A DNA stretch of 46,132 bases from a virus (IMGVR_UViG_3300030117_006500:1-46132), one strand, 5' to 3'; positions 1-9,068 are shown, counted from the stretch's first letter. Notes: generated from the letters alone by a model not told the origin. Program-made: numbers and translations.

Positions 1-339
1 GACTTAACAATAGTTGAGGGAGCCTTTGACGCTATTGTGGCTGGCCCTAACGCCGTTCCTATTCTAGGGTCAACCCTGAATGAGCGGTCTAAGCTGTTCC
101 AGGCGATTGTTAGGCATGACACGCCAATATATATTGCTCTTGACCCTGACGCAGAAAAGAAATCGAATAAGCTTATTTCAGCGTTGTTGAAGTATGATGT
201 TGAGCTTTATAAGGTTGACATCTCTGGCTATGATGATGTAGGGTCAATGACCAAGCAAGAGTATCAAAAGCGAAAAAGCAACGCACTCTTCATGTCTTCG
301 GACAATTATCTTTACTATCGCGCCTTAAGCGCGGTTTAG
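1..339 (+). CDS. DNA primase, C-terminal TOPRIM part (5' truncated by window edge)
   Basis: The reading frame is open from the first base, so this is the 3' end of a longer gene. The visible part has the two TOPRIM hallmarks: an acidic VEGAFDAI strand near the window start, and IALDPDAEKKS about 40 residues later, which supplies the paired aspartates that bind metal in DnaG-type primases. The enzyme would make RNA primers for lagging-strand synthesis. It ends 7 bases before the SbcD-SbcC fusion gene, consistent with one replication operon. The N-terminal zinc-binding and catalytic core lie outside the window. A TOPRIM helicase-primase or another TOPRIM protein cannot be excluded, because the diagnostic domains are not visible. 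Confidence 0.72.
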   Translation, partial: DLTIVEGAFDAIVAGPNAVPILGSTLNERSKLFQAIVRHDTPIYIALDPDAEKKSNKLISALLKYDVELYKVDISGYDDVGSMTKQEYQKRKSNALFMSSDNYLYYRALSAV

Positions 340-346
340 GAGCCTT

Positions 347-3300
347 ATGACATTCAAAATCGCACACTGTGCGGACGTGCATATTAAAAATCTCAAGTAT
401 CATTATGAGTATAGGCACGTTTTTGCACAAATGTATGATATTTTACGTGATGAAAACGTAGACTGTATCTATATTGGGGGCGATATTGCCCACACAAAGA
501 CACAGATTTCACCTGAATTTGTTGAAATTTGCTCTGACTTTTTTACAAATCTGGCCAATATCGCTCCAACTTATGTGATTCTTGGCAATCACGACGGAAA
601 TTTGCGTAATTCAACCAGACAAGATGCAATTACTCCTATTGTAAAGGCGCTTAAAAATCCAAACCTATATCTTCTTCGTGGATCGGGGGAGCATCAAGTA
701 AATGATGATATTACTTTTAACGTATTGTCTATCTTTGATGAGGACGGTTGGATTAAACCAAGCGACCCCAGTAAGATTAATATTGCTCTTTATCATGGTG
801 CCATTGCTGGTGTCGAAACAGATACGGGCTTTGTCCTAACTCATGGAGATCATGATTGCTCAATCTTTGAGGATCATGACTTTGCTATGCTTGGGGACAT
901 ACATAAAACAAATCAAATTGTAGACACCGAGGGACGTGTAAGGTACTGCGGCTCAATCGTACAACAAAATCATGGTGAGACTAATGATAAAGGATTCTTG
1001 ACTTGGGAAATTGATAGTAAAGATGATTTTACCGTCAAACATCACAAGCTTATTAATCCTAAGCCTTTTGTGACACTCAACTTAACTCCAAAGGGTAGAC
1101 TTCCAAATAAGGCACAAGTGCCTCCCAACGCTCGTCTACGGCTGATTGGAAACAACAATATTCCGATCGATAAGCTTCGAAAAGCGATTGATACGGCAAA
1201 GCACAAGTATTCTCCTGAAAGTGTGACTTTCCTTAACAAGTCTCTTGACTCACGAGGTAACGTTGAAAAACTTACGAGTGGCCTCAATAAAGAAAACTTA
1301 AGAGACATGGCAGTCCAGGAGAAGCTAATCGCAGAATATCTAAAAGATTTTGAGATTAACCAAAAGACTCTTGATCAAATATTTGCCTTAAACCGCAAGT
1401 ATAATTCTATGATTAATACTGAAAACGAGGTTTCACGGAATGTTAGTTGGAAGTTAAACTCTTTGGAGTGGGATAATCTTTTTAACTATGGTGAAGGAAA
1501 TAAGATTGACTTTGATAAGCTAAATGGCATCGTAGGTATTTTTGGTAAAAACTACTCCGGTAAGAGCAGCATTATTGATAGCCTTCTCTATGGCATGTTC
1601 AACTCGACCTCAAAGAACGAACGAAAAAATTTAAATGTCATTAATCAAAATAGAGATGATGGCAATGCTGTGCTTGTGGCCACCATTGGTGATGATAAAT
1701 ACAAGATAACCAGAGACTCAGAGAAGTACACTAAAAACGTTAAAGGTAACGAGGTTACTGAAGCCAAAACTAACGTAAACTTTGTCAGGATAGATGGCGA
1801 CGATGAACAGAGTCTAAATGGTATGACACGAGCAGAAACGGACCATAATATCAAAAAGACTTTTGGAACAATGGAAGATTTTCTTTTAACATCGATGGCT
1901 GCTCAATTTGGGGCCCTGTCTTTTATTGGCGAAGGGTCAACAAAAAGAAAAGAGATTCTTGCCAAGTTTTTAGATTTGGTTGTATTTGAAGACAAGTTCA
2001 AGCTCGCCAAGAAGGACTCAGCGGATCTTAAGTCTGCACTAAAACGCCTAGAGGGAAACGACTACACAGAGAGGATTACGGAAGTATCATCTAAATTTCA
2101 AGAGAACAAAGGCCTTTTAGATTCTTGCTCCGAAGAGTCAGAGAACCTTAAGAGGCAGTTGGCATCCAAAAACTCTGAGCTGTCCGAGTTAAAGTCACGC
2201 ATCGCTGCAGTACCAGACTCAGCATCTAAGTTGGTTATGGCACGAGAGCGTCTTGGGTACTGTGATAAAGAAATAGATTCACTAACTAAGAAGGAACAAC
2301 AGCTGTCAGAAAAGGTCGCCACTAAAAATGATGCTCGAACAAAGATTGCACAATTTTTAAGCACCCTCAACATCATGGACTTAAGAGAGCAACAAGAGTT
2401 TCTTGAGGTTAAGACTGAGGAACTTCAAGGTCTTCTGTCCCAAATTAAGAAAAGTGAAGGCTTAATTAAAAATGATGAAAAGAAGCTAAAGCTCCTTTCT
2501 GAAGTTCCGTGCGGAAACGAGTTTCCTAAGTGTAAATTTATCAAGGACGCTCACAAAGCAAAGGGCACGCTTGAAGGTAATAAAGACAACCTAGCAGATC
2601 TGAATAAGAAATATGACTCAGTTTCTGCTGAAATAGGTGTCTCCGACATTGATAATATTCGTGGTCTTATACGAAAGCACGAACAGCTTTCTCTAAAAAA
2701 CGAACAGCTAGAAAAAGATCTAGAGGATATTTCACTAGAGATACAGACAGTTGTTTCTCGCAGGAACGAATTACTTGTAAATCGAGAGGGTCTGCTTAAA
2801 GAAGTTGAATCTCTTGAGAAGGACAAAGAGGGTCTAAAAAAAGCCAAAAATTACAATGCAGAAAAATCATCTCTAGACTCTGATATCAAAAGGTTAAGCA
2901 AGAAATTAGAAAGTTGCGAAATTCGTTTAAGAGATTTTTATCTTCAACATGGCTCATATGAACAAAAGTTGATTAATCTTCGCGAACAAAAACAAGAGTT
3001 AGAAGATCTAAGAACTGAATATTCTGCGTATGATCTTTATATGAAGTGCATGCATAGCAATGGAATTGCTTACGATATTATCAAAAAGAAGCTACCTGCT
3101 ATTAACGAGGAGATTTCAAAAGTTTTAACAAATGTGGTAGACTTTGAAGTGTACATGGAAAGTGGAGATAAAAGGCTAGATATTTTTATTAAACACCCGC
3201 GTTATATTGGCAGGCCAATTGAGATGGGCTCTGGAGCAGAAAAGACTGTGGCCTCGATGGCAATTAGGCTCGCGTTGCTAACAGTGTCTAGCTTGCCTAA

Positions 3301-3499
3301 GAGCAATGTGTTTATTTTAGATGAACCTGGCACCGCTTTAGACAAGGATAATATGGATGGATTTGTTAGAATTTTAGATATGATTAAATCAAAATTTAAA
3401 ACAATTCTACTTATCTCACATCTTGATTATTTAAAGGATTGCGTAGACACAGAGGTGGTTATTGATAAGCAAGATGGGTATGCTTTAGTTAATAACTAA
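347..3499 (+). CDS. Fused SbcD/Mre11-like nuclease and SbcC/Rad50-like ATPase (T4 gp47-gp46 fusion)
   Basis: One continuous 1050-residue frame carries both subunits of the recombination nuclease. Residues 1-340 are a calcineurin-type phosphoesterase with its metal motifs in order: CADVHIKN (8-15), GGDIAH (44-49), GNHD (80-83), YHGAI (149-153) and GDIHK (183-187). Residues 365-1050 are a Rad50/SMC-type ATPase: Walker A GKNYSGKS (400-407), a long coiled coil interrupted by a possible zinc hook (Cys722 and Cys729), signature MGSGAEKT (960-967) and Walker B VFILDEPGTALD (988-999). In T4 these are separate proteins, gp47 and gp46, that resect DNA ends for recombination-dependent replication. The hook spacing, CX6C rather than CXXC, is unusual. 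The downstream gap holds the start signals of the next gene. Confidence 0.93.
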   Translation: MTFKIAHCADVHIKNLKYHYEYRHVFAQMYDILRDENVDCIYIGGDIAHTKTQISPEFVEICSDFFTNLANIAPTYVILGNHDGNLRNSTRQDAITPIVKALKNPNLYLLRGSGEHQVNDDITFNVLSIFDEDGWIKPSDPSKINIALYHGAIAGVETDTGFVLTHGDHDCSIFEDHDFAMLGDIHKTNQIVDTEGRVRYCGSIVQQNHGETNDKGFLTWEIDSKDDFTVKHHKLINPKPFVTLNLTPKGRLPNKAQVPPNARLRLIGNNNIPIDKLRKAIDTAKHKYSPESVTFLNKSLDSRGNVEKLTSGLNKENLRDMAVQEKLIAEYLKDFEINQKTLDQIFALNRKYNSMINTENEVSRNVSWKLNSLEWDNLFNYGEGNKIDFDKLNGIVGIFGKNYSGKSSIIDSLLYGMFNSTSKNERKNLNVINQNRDDGNAVLVATIGDDKYKITRDSEKYTKNVKGNEVTEAKTNVNFVRIDGDDEQSLNGMTRAETDHNIKKTFGTMEDFLLTSMAAQFGALSFIGEGSTKRKEILAKFLDLVVFEDKFKLAKKDSADLKSALKRLEGNDYTERITEVSSKFQENKGLLDSCSEESENLKRQLASKNSELSELKSRIAAVPDSASKLVMARERLGYCDKEIDSLTKKEQQLSEKVATKNDARTKIAQFLSTLNIMDLREQQEFLEVKTEELQGLLSQIKKSEGLIKNDEKKLKLLSEVPCGNEFPKCKFIKDAHKAKGTLEGNKDNLADLNKKYDSVSAEIGVSDIDNIRGLIRKHEQLSLKNEQLEKDLEDISLEIQTVVSRRNELLVNREGLLKEVESLEKDKEGLKKAKNYNAEKSSLDSDIKRLSKKLESCEIRLRDFYLQHGSYEQKLINLREQKQELEDLRTEYSAYDLYMKCMHSNGIAYDIIKKKLPAINEEISKVLTNVVDFEVYMESGDKRLDIFIKHPRYIGRPIEMGSGAEKTVASMAIRLALLTVSSLPKSNVFILDEPGTALDKDNMDGFVRILDMIKSKFKTILLISHLDYLKDCVDTEVVIDKQDGYALVNN

Positions 3500-3507
3500 C
3501 TATTTAT
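3500..3507 (+). promoter_or_regulatory. Recurrent CTATTTAT motif, candidate late promoter element
   Basis: CTATTTAT lies in the short gap before the holin-like gene, 20 bases upstream of its ATG and just before the CGGAGG ribosome binding site. The same octamer occurs at 21106, 24152 and 24869, and a one-base variant at 27934, each time in the gap before a late virion gene. Function as a promoter is inferred from position and recurrence only. Confidence 0.4.
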
Positions 3508-3527
3508 TAATTGTCTACGGAGGCAAT

Positions 3528-3734
3528 ATGACAGAAGCACAAATACAAAAAGCTCCTTTGGCTGATAGAATTCTTGGCAAATTAACTTCAAGAAAGCTGT
3601 TGGTTTGGGGCACGGCCACGGCCCTGGCATTTCTAGGGTTTGTGACATCTGGTGATTGGGTGACAATTTCAGTAGTATACATCGGCTCTCAAGGCGTTGT
3701 TGATACTGTGGTTGCCCTGAAGAATGCGGGTTAA
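3528..3734 (+). CDS. Small membrane protein, holin-like
   Basis: This 68-residue protein has a short charged N-terminus, a hydrophobic segment at about residues 28-46 and a second, weaker hydrophobic stretch at about 48-66 ending in a charged tail. Small size, one or two membrane spans and charged ends are typical of phage holins, which permeabilise the inner membrane at lysis. A CGGAGG ribosome binding site precedes the ATG. It is followed, with an 11-base overlap, by a gene for a membrane-anchored coiled-coil protein, an arrangement like holin-spanin cassettes. No endolysin is visible nearby. I do not recognise a specific family; it could be another small membrane protein. Confidence 0.4.
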   Translation: MTEAQIQKAPLADRILGKLTSRKLLVWGTATALAFLGFVTSGDWVTISVVYIGSQGVVDTVVALKNAG

Positions 3735-4143
3735 TGTGAGTTTGCTCACAATAAAAACTCTCCTATTAAAAGCATGGGCATGGATCAAAACCCATTGGTA
3801 CGTGCCCGTGCTTTTTATTATCGCTGCCTTACTTACCATTCTAACAAAAGGTGATTCTGTTGGGCCCATTTTGGATCTAATGGACAAGAGCCGCAAGAAC
3901 TATGAAGATAGAGTTAGAGTTCTTGAAGAAAATCGTGAGAATGAAATAAGAAGGTCAGAATTAGTCAGGACAAAATTTGATGAAACGATACGACAGATTG
4001 AGCGACAACATAATGAGTCTAGTAGTTCACTTGATAGAAAAAAGCGTAAAAGGGTTAAGGAGATTGTGGAAAGCTTTCATCAAGATCCTCGATCCCTCTC
4101 AGAAGCTTTAGAAAAGGAATTTGGGTTCAAAAATGTTGAGTAG
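3724..4143 (+). CDS. Membrane-anchored coiled-coil protein, possible spanin-like (Rz-type)
   Basis: The product has one transmembrane segment near the N-terminus (about residues 22-41, VPVLFIIAALLTILTKG) followed by a highly charged heptad-rich region (about 55-125). This is the topology of inner-membrane spanins such as lambda Rz, which help disrupt the outer membrane at lysis. The ATG at 3724 overlaps the previous gene by 11 bases; GTG at 3736 or TTG at 3742 would also keep the membrane segment. The function is inferred from topology and from the adjacent holin-like gene. Another structural or envelope-associated role is possible. Confidence 0.4.
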   Translation: MRVNVSLLTIKTLLLKAWAWIKTHWYVPVLFIIAALLTILTKGDSVGPILDLMDKSRKNYEDRVRVLEENRENEIRRSELVRTKFDETIRQIERQHNESSSSLDRKKRKRVKEIVESFHQDPRSLSEALEKEFGFKNVE

Positions 4144-4588
4144 AATCTTAGTATTGATATTAATTTTCACCTTACTTCCATCAGAATTATTGGCACAAGA
4201 AGAAGAGCCACAGTTCACTCAGCTAGAAGAAGGTGATCCCGCGCCATTTGCAGGCACCCTCTTTAATCCCACTGCAACCGCACAATTAATTGCAGATAGT
4301 GAGTTTCGACTCACCGACTGTGACTTGCGTGTAAATTATGAGATTAATCTCTTAACGGCTCGCCATGAGTTAGAATATAATCTTTTACAAGTACGGTATG
4401 ATTCGCTTGAGGAGCGTAGCACAGCTCTATCTACCTTAAGGGAACAGGAGATTTCTGATCTTCAAGAGATGGTACGTAAGCACCCAAACCGCCATAGCCA
4501 TTGGTTTTTTGCAGGTGGATTTATTGCAGGAGCTGTTACTTCAATTGCGATCTTCTTTGCCGCACGAGAGATTAATCAGGGGTCATAG
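4133..4588 (+). CDS. Exported protein with signal peptide, coiled coil and C-terminal membrane anchor
   Basis: I place the start at ATG 4133, with AAGGAA at 4114-4119 upstream, rather than TTG 4121, which would sit directly on that site. The product (151 residues) begins with a typical signal peptide (MLSRILVLILIFTLLPSELLA, likely cut before QEEE). It has a charged helical centre and a C-terminal membrane span around FFAGGFIAGAVTSIAIFF. It overlaps the upstream coiled-coil gene by 11 bases, and the next gene begins on the last base of its stop codon. An embedded or overlapping second spanin gene is usual in phages, but there is no lipobox cysteine, so it is not a classical outer-membrane spanin lipoprotein. 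It may be a lysis accessory protein. Confidence 0.45.
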   Translation: MLSRILVLILIFTLLPSELLAQEEEPQFTQLEEGDPAPFAGTLFNPTATAQLIADSEFRLTDCDLRVNYEINLLTARHELEYNLLQVRYDSLEERSTALSTLREQEISDLQEMVRKHPNRHSHWFFAGGFIAGAVTSIAIFFAAREINQGS

Positions 4589-4980
4589 TGAGCAATAAAG
4601 ACTGGAACAGGATAGCAAAAATAGAGGAAGCTATTAGCAAAAAGTACGGCGAAGATGCAATCCAAAACCCAAGAGCTAATTGGGACGACGAAAAAGAAAA
4701 AGAATATCTTGAACAAATTAAAAATTTAACTCAAAAAGAATACGAACTAACTGAGAAAAACGACAAAGTGAATGTTAATGGTATTTTAGTACCTAAGAAA
4801 CTACTTAATAAAGAGTCCAATCGTAGCTGCCCAGTGTGCGGTGTGTATTCTTTTAGCCCTAAAGATGATGTTTACATGAATAAATATCATTGCTGCTTTA
4901 AGTGCTATGTCCAATGGGTAGAAAAGCGAGAGGAAAGATGGCAATCTGGATGGAGACCAAATAATGGCAACGGTACTTGA
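4588..4980 (+). CDS. Zinc-ribbon protein of unknown function
   Basis: The gene starts with GTG at 4588, sharing one base with the preceding TAG; CAGGGG just upstream serves as ribosome binding site. The 130-residue product has a charged helical N-terminal half and a C-terminal four-cysteine zinc-ribbon pattern: CPVCG near residue 81 and CCFKC about 22 residues later. The end is rich in Trp and Arg. The fold suggests a nucleic-acid or protein-binding adaptor. It overlaps the next gene by 17 bases and lies just before the packaging genes. I do not recognise a named family. Confidence 0.55.
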   Translation: MSNKDWNRIAKIEEAISKKYGEDAIQNPRANWDDEKEKEYLEQIKNLTQKEYELTEKNDKVNVNGILVPKKLLNKESNRSCPVCGVYSFSPKDDVYMNKYHCCFKCYVQWVEKREERWQSGWRPNNGNGT

Positions 4981-5473
4981 AATCATTAACGGAATTTCAC
5001 AAGCAGCGGCTAACATAGGTTATGATGGGGCCCACGAAGGCATTTTAGGGGACGGAGAACCTAGAAGTGCTGGCCTTCGAAGAGAAGAGGGGCACCTAAT
5101 TAACGATCGTCGCGTTATCGACGGATTTGGTGTAAAGTTTATGGGAGATGTGCTTTGTATTACTTACCACGGTGAGGTACAGCTAAAGGAAGTTTACGCT
5201 AATGGTTTTGAGTCAGAAATTGAAGAAACAATAGTTCAAGTTGCCAACTTTTTAAAAAAGGAATACAAAGCTATTACTGGAAACACTCTATCTTTAACAA
5301 AGCAAGGAGAGTCTGATATCCTTGTTCAAAACAGATCCAGAGTGTGGACTTGGGTTCAGGCACAATGCTTATTTAAAATTGGCGGCATTAATGAAGTTGT
5401 GGCAGTGGACGAGGAAGAAGACGGCCTCAGAGATCGGTTCAAGGATTTCCTTAGCTTAGGAAGCAATAAATAA
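4964..5473 (+). CDS. Conserved phage protein preceding the terminase, probable virion or packaging role
   Basis: The 169-residue product has an N-terminal part rich in Gly and Asp (LGDGEPRSAGLRREEG), then a mixed alpha/beta region (FGVKFMGDVLCITYHGEV, FLKKEYKAITG) and an acidic linker before a short C-terminal helix. From memory, proteins of this type occur just upstream of terminase in T4-like marine phages and are annotated as structural or hypothetical. Its position would suit a small terminase or a head-completion protein, but I see no helix-turn-helix or known gp16 feature. It starts inside the zinc-ribbon gene and ends 9 bases before the large terminase. Confidence 0.5.
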   Translation: MATVLEIINGISQAAANIGYDGAHEGILGDGEPRSAGLRREEGHLINDRRVIDGFGVKFMGDVLCITYHGEVQLKEVYANGFESEIEETIVQVANFLKKEYKAITGNTLSLTKQGESDILVQNRSRVWTWVQAQCLFKIGGINEVVAVDEEEDGLRDRFKDFLSLGSNK

Positions 5474-5482
5474 AGATGAAGA

Positions 5483-7081
5483 ATGGGTTATCAACTTACT
5501 AAAAAAGAGATTTATAGAGAAGTTATAAAATGTGGTAAGGACCCAGTTTACTTTATAAACAATTACGCAAGAATATCTCATCCGCAAAAAGGCCTAATAC
5601 CCTTTAAAACATATGACTTTCAGTCTCAGCTGCTGCAAGATTTCAGTAATTATAGATTCAATATAATTTTAAAAGCTAGACAATTAGGTATCTCAACAAT
5701 TACAGCGGGATACATTGTCTGGTTAATGCTTTTTCATCGTGACAAAAATATTCTTGTTATAGCAACTAAGTTTGGAACTGCCTCAAATTTAGTTAAAAAA
5801 GTGAAACACATACTAAAAAACGTCCCGGATTTTTTACAAATTTCTCAAATAACAATCGACAATAGATCTTCGTTTGAATTGTCTAATGGTTCTCAAATCA
5901 AGGCGTCATCAACGTCTGGTGATGCGGGACGTTCAGAGGCGCTATCTTTACTAGTTATTGATGAGGCCGCGCACGTTGAGGGGCTAAAAGAATTGTGGAC
6001 TGGCCTTTACCCGACGCTATCTACTGGTGGGCGCTGTATAGCGCTCTCTACACCAAACGGAGTTGGAAACTGGTTTCATAAAACGTATACAGAATCCGAA
6101 CAAGGGGTAAATGATTTTTATCCAACAAACCTTCCATGGCAAGTCCACCCAGAAAGAGACGGCGAATGGTTTGAAAAAGAGACAAGAAACATGTCTCGTA
6201 GGCAAATTGCACAAGAGCTTGAGTGCAATTTTAATACATCAGGTGAAACAGTAATACACCCAGATGATATAAAAAGAATATTTGATGGTGTAAAAGATCC
6301 AAAACATAGAACAGGTTTTGACAGGAATTATTGGATCTGGGAGGAGCGCAAAGATAATTTCAATTACATGCTTGTTGCAGATGTTGCTCGTGGGGACGGA
6401 AAAGATTACTCCGTGTTTCATATTATAAAACTTGAGACAATGGAAGTCATAGCGGAATATCAGGGGAAACCCGCGCCGGATGTATACGCTAGCATGCTAT
6501 ATTCGGCAGGCAAAGAATATGGAGACTGCCTTCTAGTGGTTGAAAACAACTCCGTTGGTTTTGCTGTTTTAGACAAACTGAGAGATCTGGAATATCCAAA
6601 TATTTACTACTCCATTAAATCAACACATGAATATGTTAATCAAATTGAAGCAGAATCAATTACAAATTCTGTAGCTGGATTTACAACATCGCAAAAGACG
6701 CGCCCACTAATCGTTGCAAAATTAGAAGAATTCATAAGAAATAAACTAATTACTCTATATTCATCGCGGACAGCCAATGAGTTTAAGACATTTGTCTGGA
6801 ATAACGGACGTCCACAGGCCATGAGGAGCTATAACGACGATTTAACAATGGCTTTGGCAATCGCATGTTGGGTCCGTGACACAGCACTTGAAACAAGCCA
6901 AAGAGATATAGAATATCAAAAGGCATTTTTAGGATCAATGATTGTATCAAATACTAAAATAAATACTACAATTCCTGGCATGCAAGGATATAGTCCTAAG
7001 TATGATTTTGAATCTGATCTAAAAAAGAAGGACAATGTTGGCCAAGTTAATGAAGAATTTGTTTGGCTACTTAAAGGATAG
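5483..7081 (+). CDS. terL: Terminase large subunit (T4 gp17-like)
   Basis: This is the DNA packaging motor, which cuts concatemeric DNA and pumps it into the prohead through the portal. The N-terminal ATPase has a deviant Walker A (KARQLGIST, residues 64-72), Walker B with catalytic acid (LLVIDEAAHV, Asp160/Glu161) and coupling motif ALSTPNG (about 187-193). The C-terminal RNase H-like nuclease has its first aspartate in VADVARGDGKDYS (Asp300), a glutamate in VVENNSVGFAV and the final acidic pair in YNDDLTMALAIA. The length of 532 residues is slightly below T4 gp17. It is followed 7 bases later by the portal gene, the usual packaging partner. The preceding purine-rich sequence gives only a weak ribosome binding site. 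Confidence 0.96.
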   Translation: MGYQLTKKEIYREVIKCGKDPVYFINNYARISHPQKGLIPFKTYDFQSQLLQDFSNYRFNIILKARQLGISTITAGYIVWLMLFHRDKNILVIATKFGTASNLVKKVKHILKNVPDFLQISQITIDNRSSFELSNGSQIKASSTSGDAGRSEALSLLVIDEAAHVEGLKELWTGLYPTLSTGGRCIALSTPNGVGNWFHKTYTESEQGVNDFYPTNLPWQVHPERDGEWFEKETRNMSRRQIAQELECNFNTSGETVIHPDDIKRIFDGVKDPKHRTGFDRNYWIWEERKDNFNYMLVADVARGDGKDYSVFHIIKLETMEVIAEYQGKPAPDVYASMLYSAGKEYGDCLLVVENNSVGFAVLDKLRDLEYPNIYYSIKSTHEYVNQIEAESITNSVAGFTTSQKTRPLIVAKLEEFIRNKLITLYSSRTANEFKTFVWNNGRPQAMRSYNDDLTMALAIACWVRDTALETSQRDIEYQKAFLGSMIVSNTKINTTIPGMQGYSPKYDFESDLKKKDNVGQVNEEFVWLLKG

Positions 7082-7088
7082 ATAAAAA

Positions 7089-9068
7089 ATGGCAGATTAT
7101 AAAAAGAATCCACGAAACTCTCAAAATAGATTATTTAAACAACTAACAAGAGTTTTTTCTGGCCCAATCATCAGATACAGAAGCCAATCTGGTAGAAGAA
7201 TTAAGCGCAGAGATCTAGATGACTATGCCACACGCTTTAGATCTGCTACGGGGCAACAATTTAAAAAATCAGAATATCATGCTTACGAGAAGATGCAGGC
7301 AAATGCATATGTAAACCAAAACAGATCTGAAAGATATACTGATTTTGATCAAATGGAATACATGCCAGAAATAGCTTCAGCGCTTGATATATATGCCGAT
7401 GAAATGTCTACTTCGTCCGAGTTAACTCCACTATTGAATATACGATGTCACAACGACGAAATAAAAGCTGTTTTAGAAACTCTCTATCACAACGTATTAA
7501 ACATTGATTTCAACCTATTTGGGTGGTGTCGATCAATGTGCAAATTTGGAGACTATTTTCTTTACTTAGACATTGATGAGGATCACGGCGTAAGATCAGC
7601 AATAGGGCTACCCTCCGAGGAGGTTGAGAGGCTAGAGGGAGAGGATAAGACCAATCCAAATTATGTACAGTATCAGTGGAACTCCGCTGGTATGACGTTT
7701 GAAAACTGGCAGGTGGCTCACTTTAGAATTCTTGGCAATGATAAATACGCACCGTATGGCACGTCAGTCTTGGAGCCTGCCCGTCGTATCTGGCGTCAAT
7801 TAACTTTACTAGAAGATGCGATGATGGCATATAGGATTGTGCGATCTCCTGAGCGTAGGGTGTTCTACATTGACGTTGGAAATATTAATGCAACGGACGT
7901 CGAACAATATATGCAAAAAGTTATGACTCAAATGAAAAGAAATCAACTTGTTGACGGAGAGACTGGCAGGGTTGATTTACGATACAATCCCATGTCAGTT
8001 GAAGAAGATTATTTTATTCCCGTTCGAGGAGGCACGTCCTCTAAAATTGAAACGTTAGCTGGTGGTTCTTTTACAGGTGATATTGATGACGTAAAATATT
8101 TGCGTGACAAACTATTTTCAGCTCTAAAGATACCTCAGTCTTATTTAACACAAGGTGAAGAGGGATCTGAGGACAAAACAACATTAGCACAAAAGGATAT
8201 TAGATTTGCTAGAACTATCCAAAGACTACAAAGATCTATCGTTTCAGAATTAGAGAAGATTGGAATTATACACCTTTACACCCTTGGGTTTAGAGGCGAT
8301 GATATTATCTCTTTTGATTTATCACTTAATAATCCCTCTAAACTTGCTGAACTTCAAGAGCTGGAGTATTGGAAAACAAAGTTTGATGTTGCAGGCTCTG
8401 CGACTGAAGGATTCTTTAGTCGCCGTTGGATTGCTGAGCACTTATTCCACCTATCTGAGGATGAGTTCCTGCGCAACAGTAGAGAGCTTGTTTATGACAA
8501 GAAGTACGACGCAGTGCTTCAGGCCCAATTTGAGGCTGCGACTGCTGAGGCTGCGCAGACACCTGCCGGAACACAGGACCCACTTGATCAAGGAACTGAC
8601 AACTTGGGGGGTGATTTGGGTGTAGACACTCCTGATGCTGGTGCTGCAGAACCGGCTGCTGAGACCGCTCCCGCGCCGGAAGAAGGTGAGATTCCTCTAA
8701 TAACACCAGAGACGGAGGCAGCTGGCAAAAGAGACGTCTCTAAAATGATGAGACAAGATGGCATGACAACCACATCAAAGTCTAAAGGAAAGTGGTACCT
8801 ACCAGTTTCCAATGATTCAAGAAAAGACAGTGGTCCCAGAACCCGCAGCTATAAAGCAAAATGGGGAAATGAAAAAACCAAAGCAACGATGAGAAATATC
8901 GCTCCTGGCGCCCTAGAATTGTTAGGCCTTGGAAAAGGTATTTACGAAAATGTAGACTCTACTTATGATATGGAAGAGAAAAAAATCATTGAATCCAATA
9001 TTGAAATAAGAAGGTTAGTTGAAAATTTGGAGCAAATTAAAGATGTTAACGAAGACCAGACACAATAA
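7089..9068 (+). CDS. Portal protein (T4 gp20-like)
   Basis: This dodecameric ring at the capsid vertex is the channel for DNA packaging and ejection and the nucleus of prohead assembly. The 659-residue product carries the T4-type portal signatures: MEYMPEIASALDIYADEMST near residue 100, an APYGTSVLEPARRIWRQL segment (about 221-238), VRSPERRVFYIDVGN, and GDIDDVKYLRDKLFSALKIP before the crown region. The C-terminal 150 residues form an Ala/Pro/acidic tail unlike the well-ordered core. Length is longer than T4 gp20 (524), mostly because of this tail. It lies directly after terminase and its 3' end overlaps the next gene by 26 bases. Confidence 0.94.
   Translation: MADYKKNPRNSQNRLFKQLTRVFSGPIIRYRSQSGRRIKRRDLDDYATRFRSATGQQFKKSEYHAYEKMQANAYVNQNRSERYTDFDQMEYMPEIASALDIYADEMSTSSELTPLLNIRCHNDEIKAVLETLYHNVLNIDFNLFGWCRSMCKFGDYFLYLDIDEDHGVRSAIGLPSEEVERLEGEDKTNPNYVQYQWNSAGMTFENWQVAHFRILGNDKYAPYGTSVLEPARRIWRQLTLLEDAMMAYRIVRSPERRVFYIDVGNINATDVEQYMQKVMTQMKRNQLVDGETGRVDLRYNPMSVEEDYFIPVRGGTSSKIETLAGGSFTGDIDDVKYLRDKLFSALKIPQSYLTQGEEGSEDKTTLAQKDIRFARTIQRLQRSIVSELEKIGIIHLYTLGFRGDDIISFDLSLNNPSKLAELQELEYWKTKFDVAGSATEGFFSRRWIAEHLFHLSEDEFLRNSRELVYDKKYDAVLQAQFEAATAEAAQTPAGTQDPLDQGTDNLGGDLGVDTPDAGAAEPAAETAPAPEEGEIPLITPETEAAGKRDVSKMMRQDGMTTTSKSKGKWYLPVSNDSRKDSGPRTRSYKAKWGNEKTKATMRNIAPGALELLGLGKGIYENVDSTYDMEEKKIIESNIEIRRLVENLEQIKDVNEDQTQ

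Noticed and set aside
8260-8625. 121-residue + strand frame in the portal gene
   Set aside because: An out-of-frame shadow of the portal C-terminal half; the portal frame has clear family motifs throughout.
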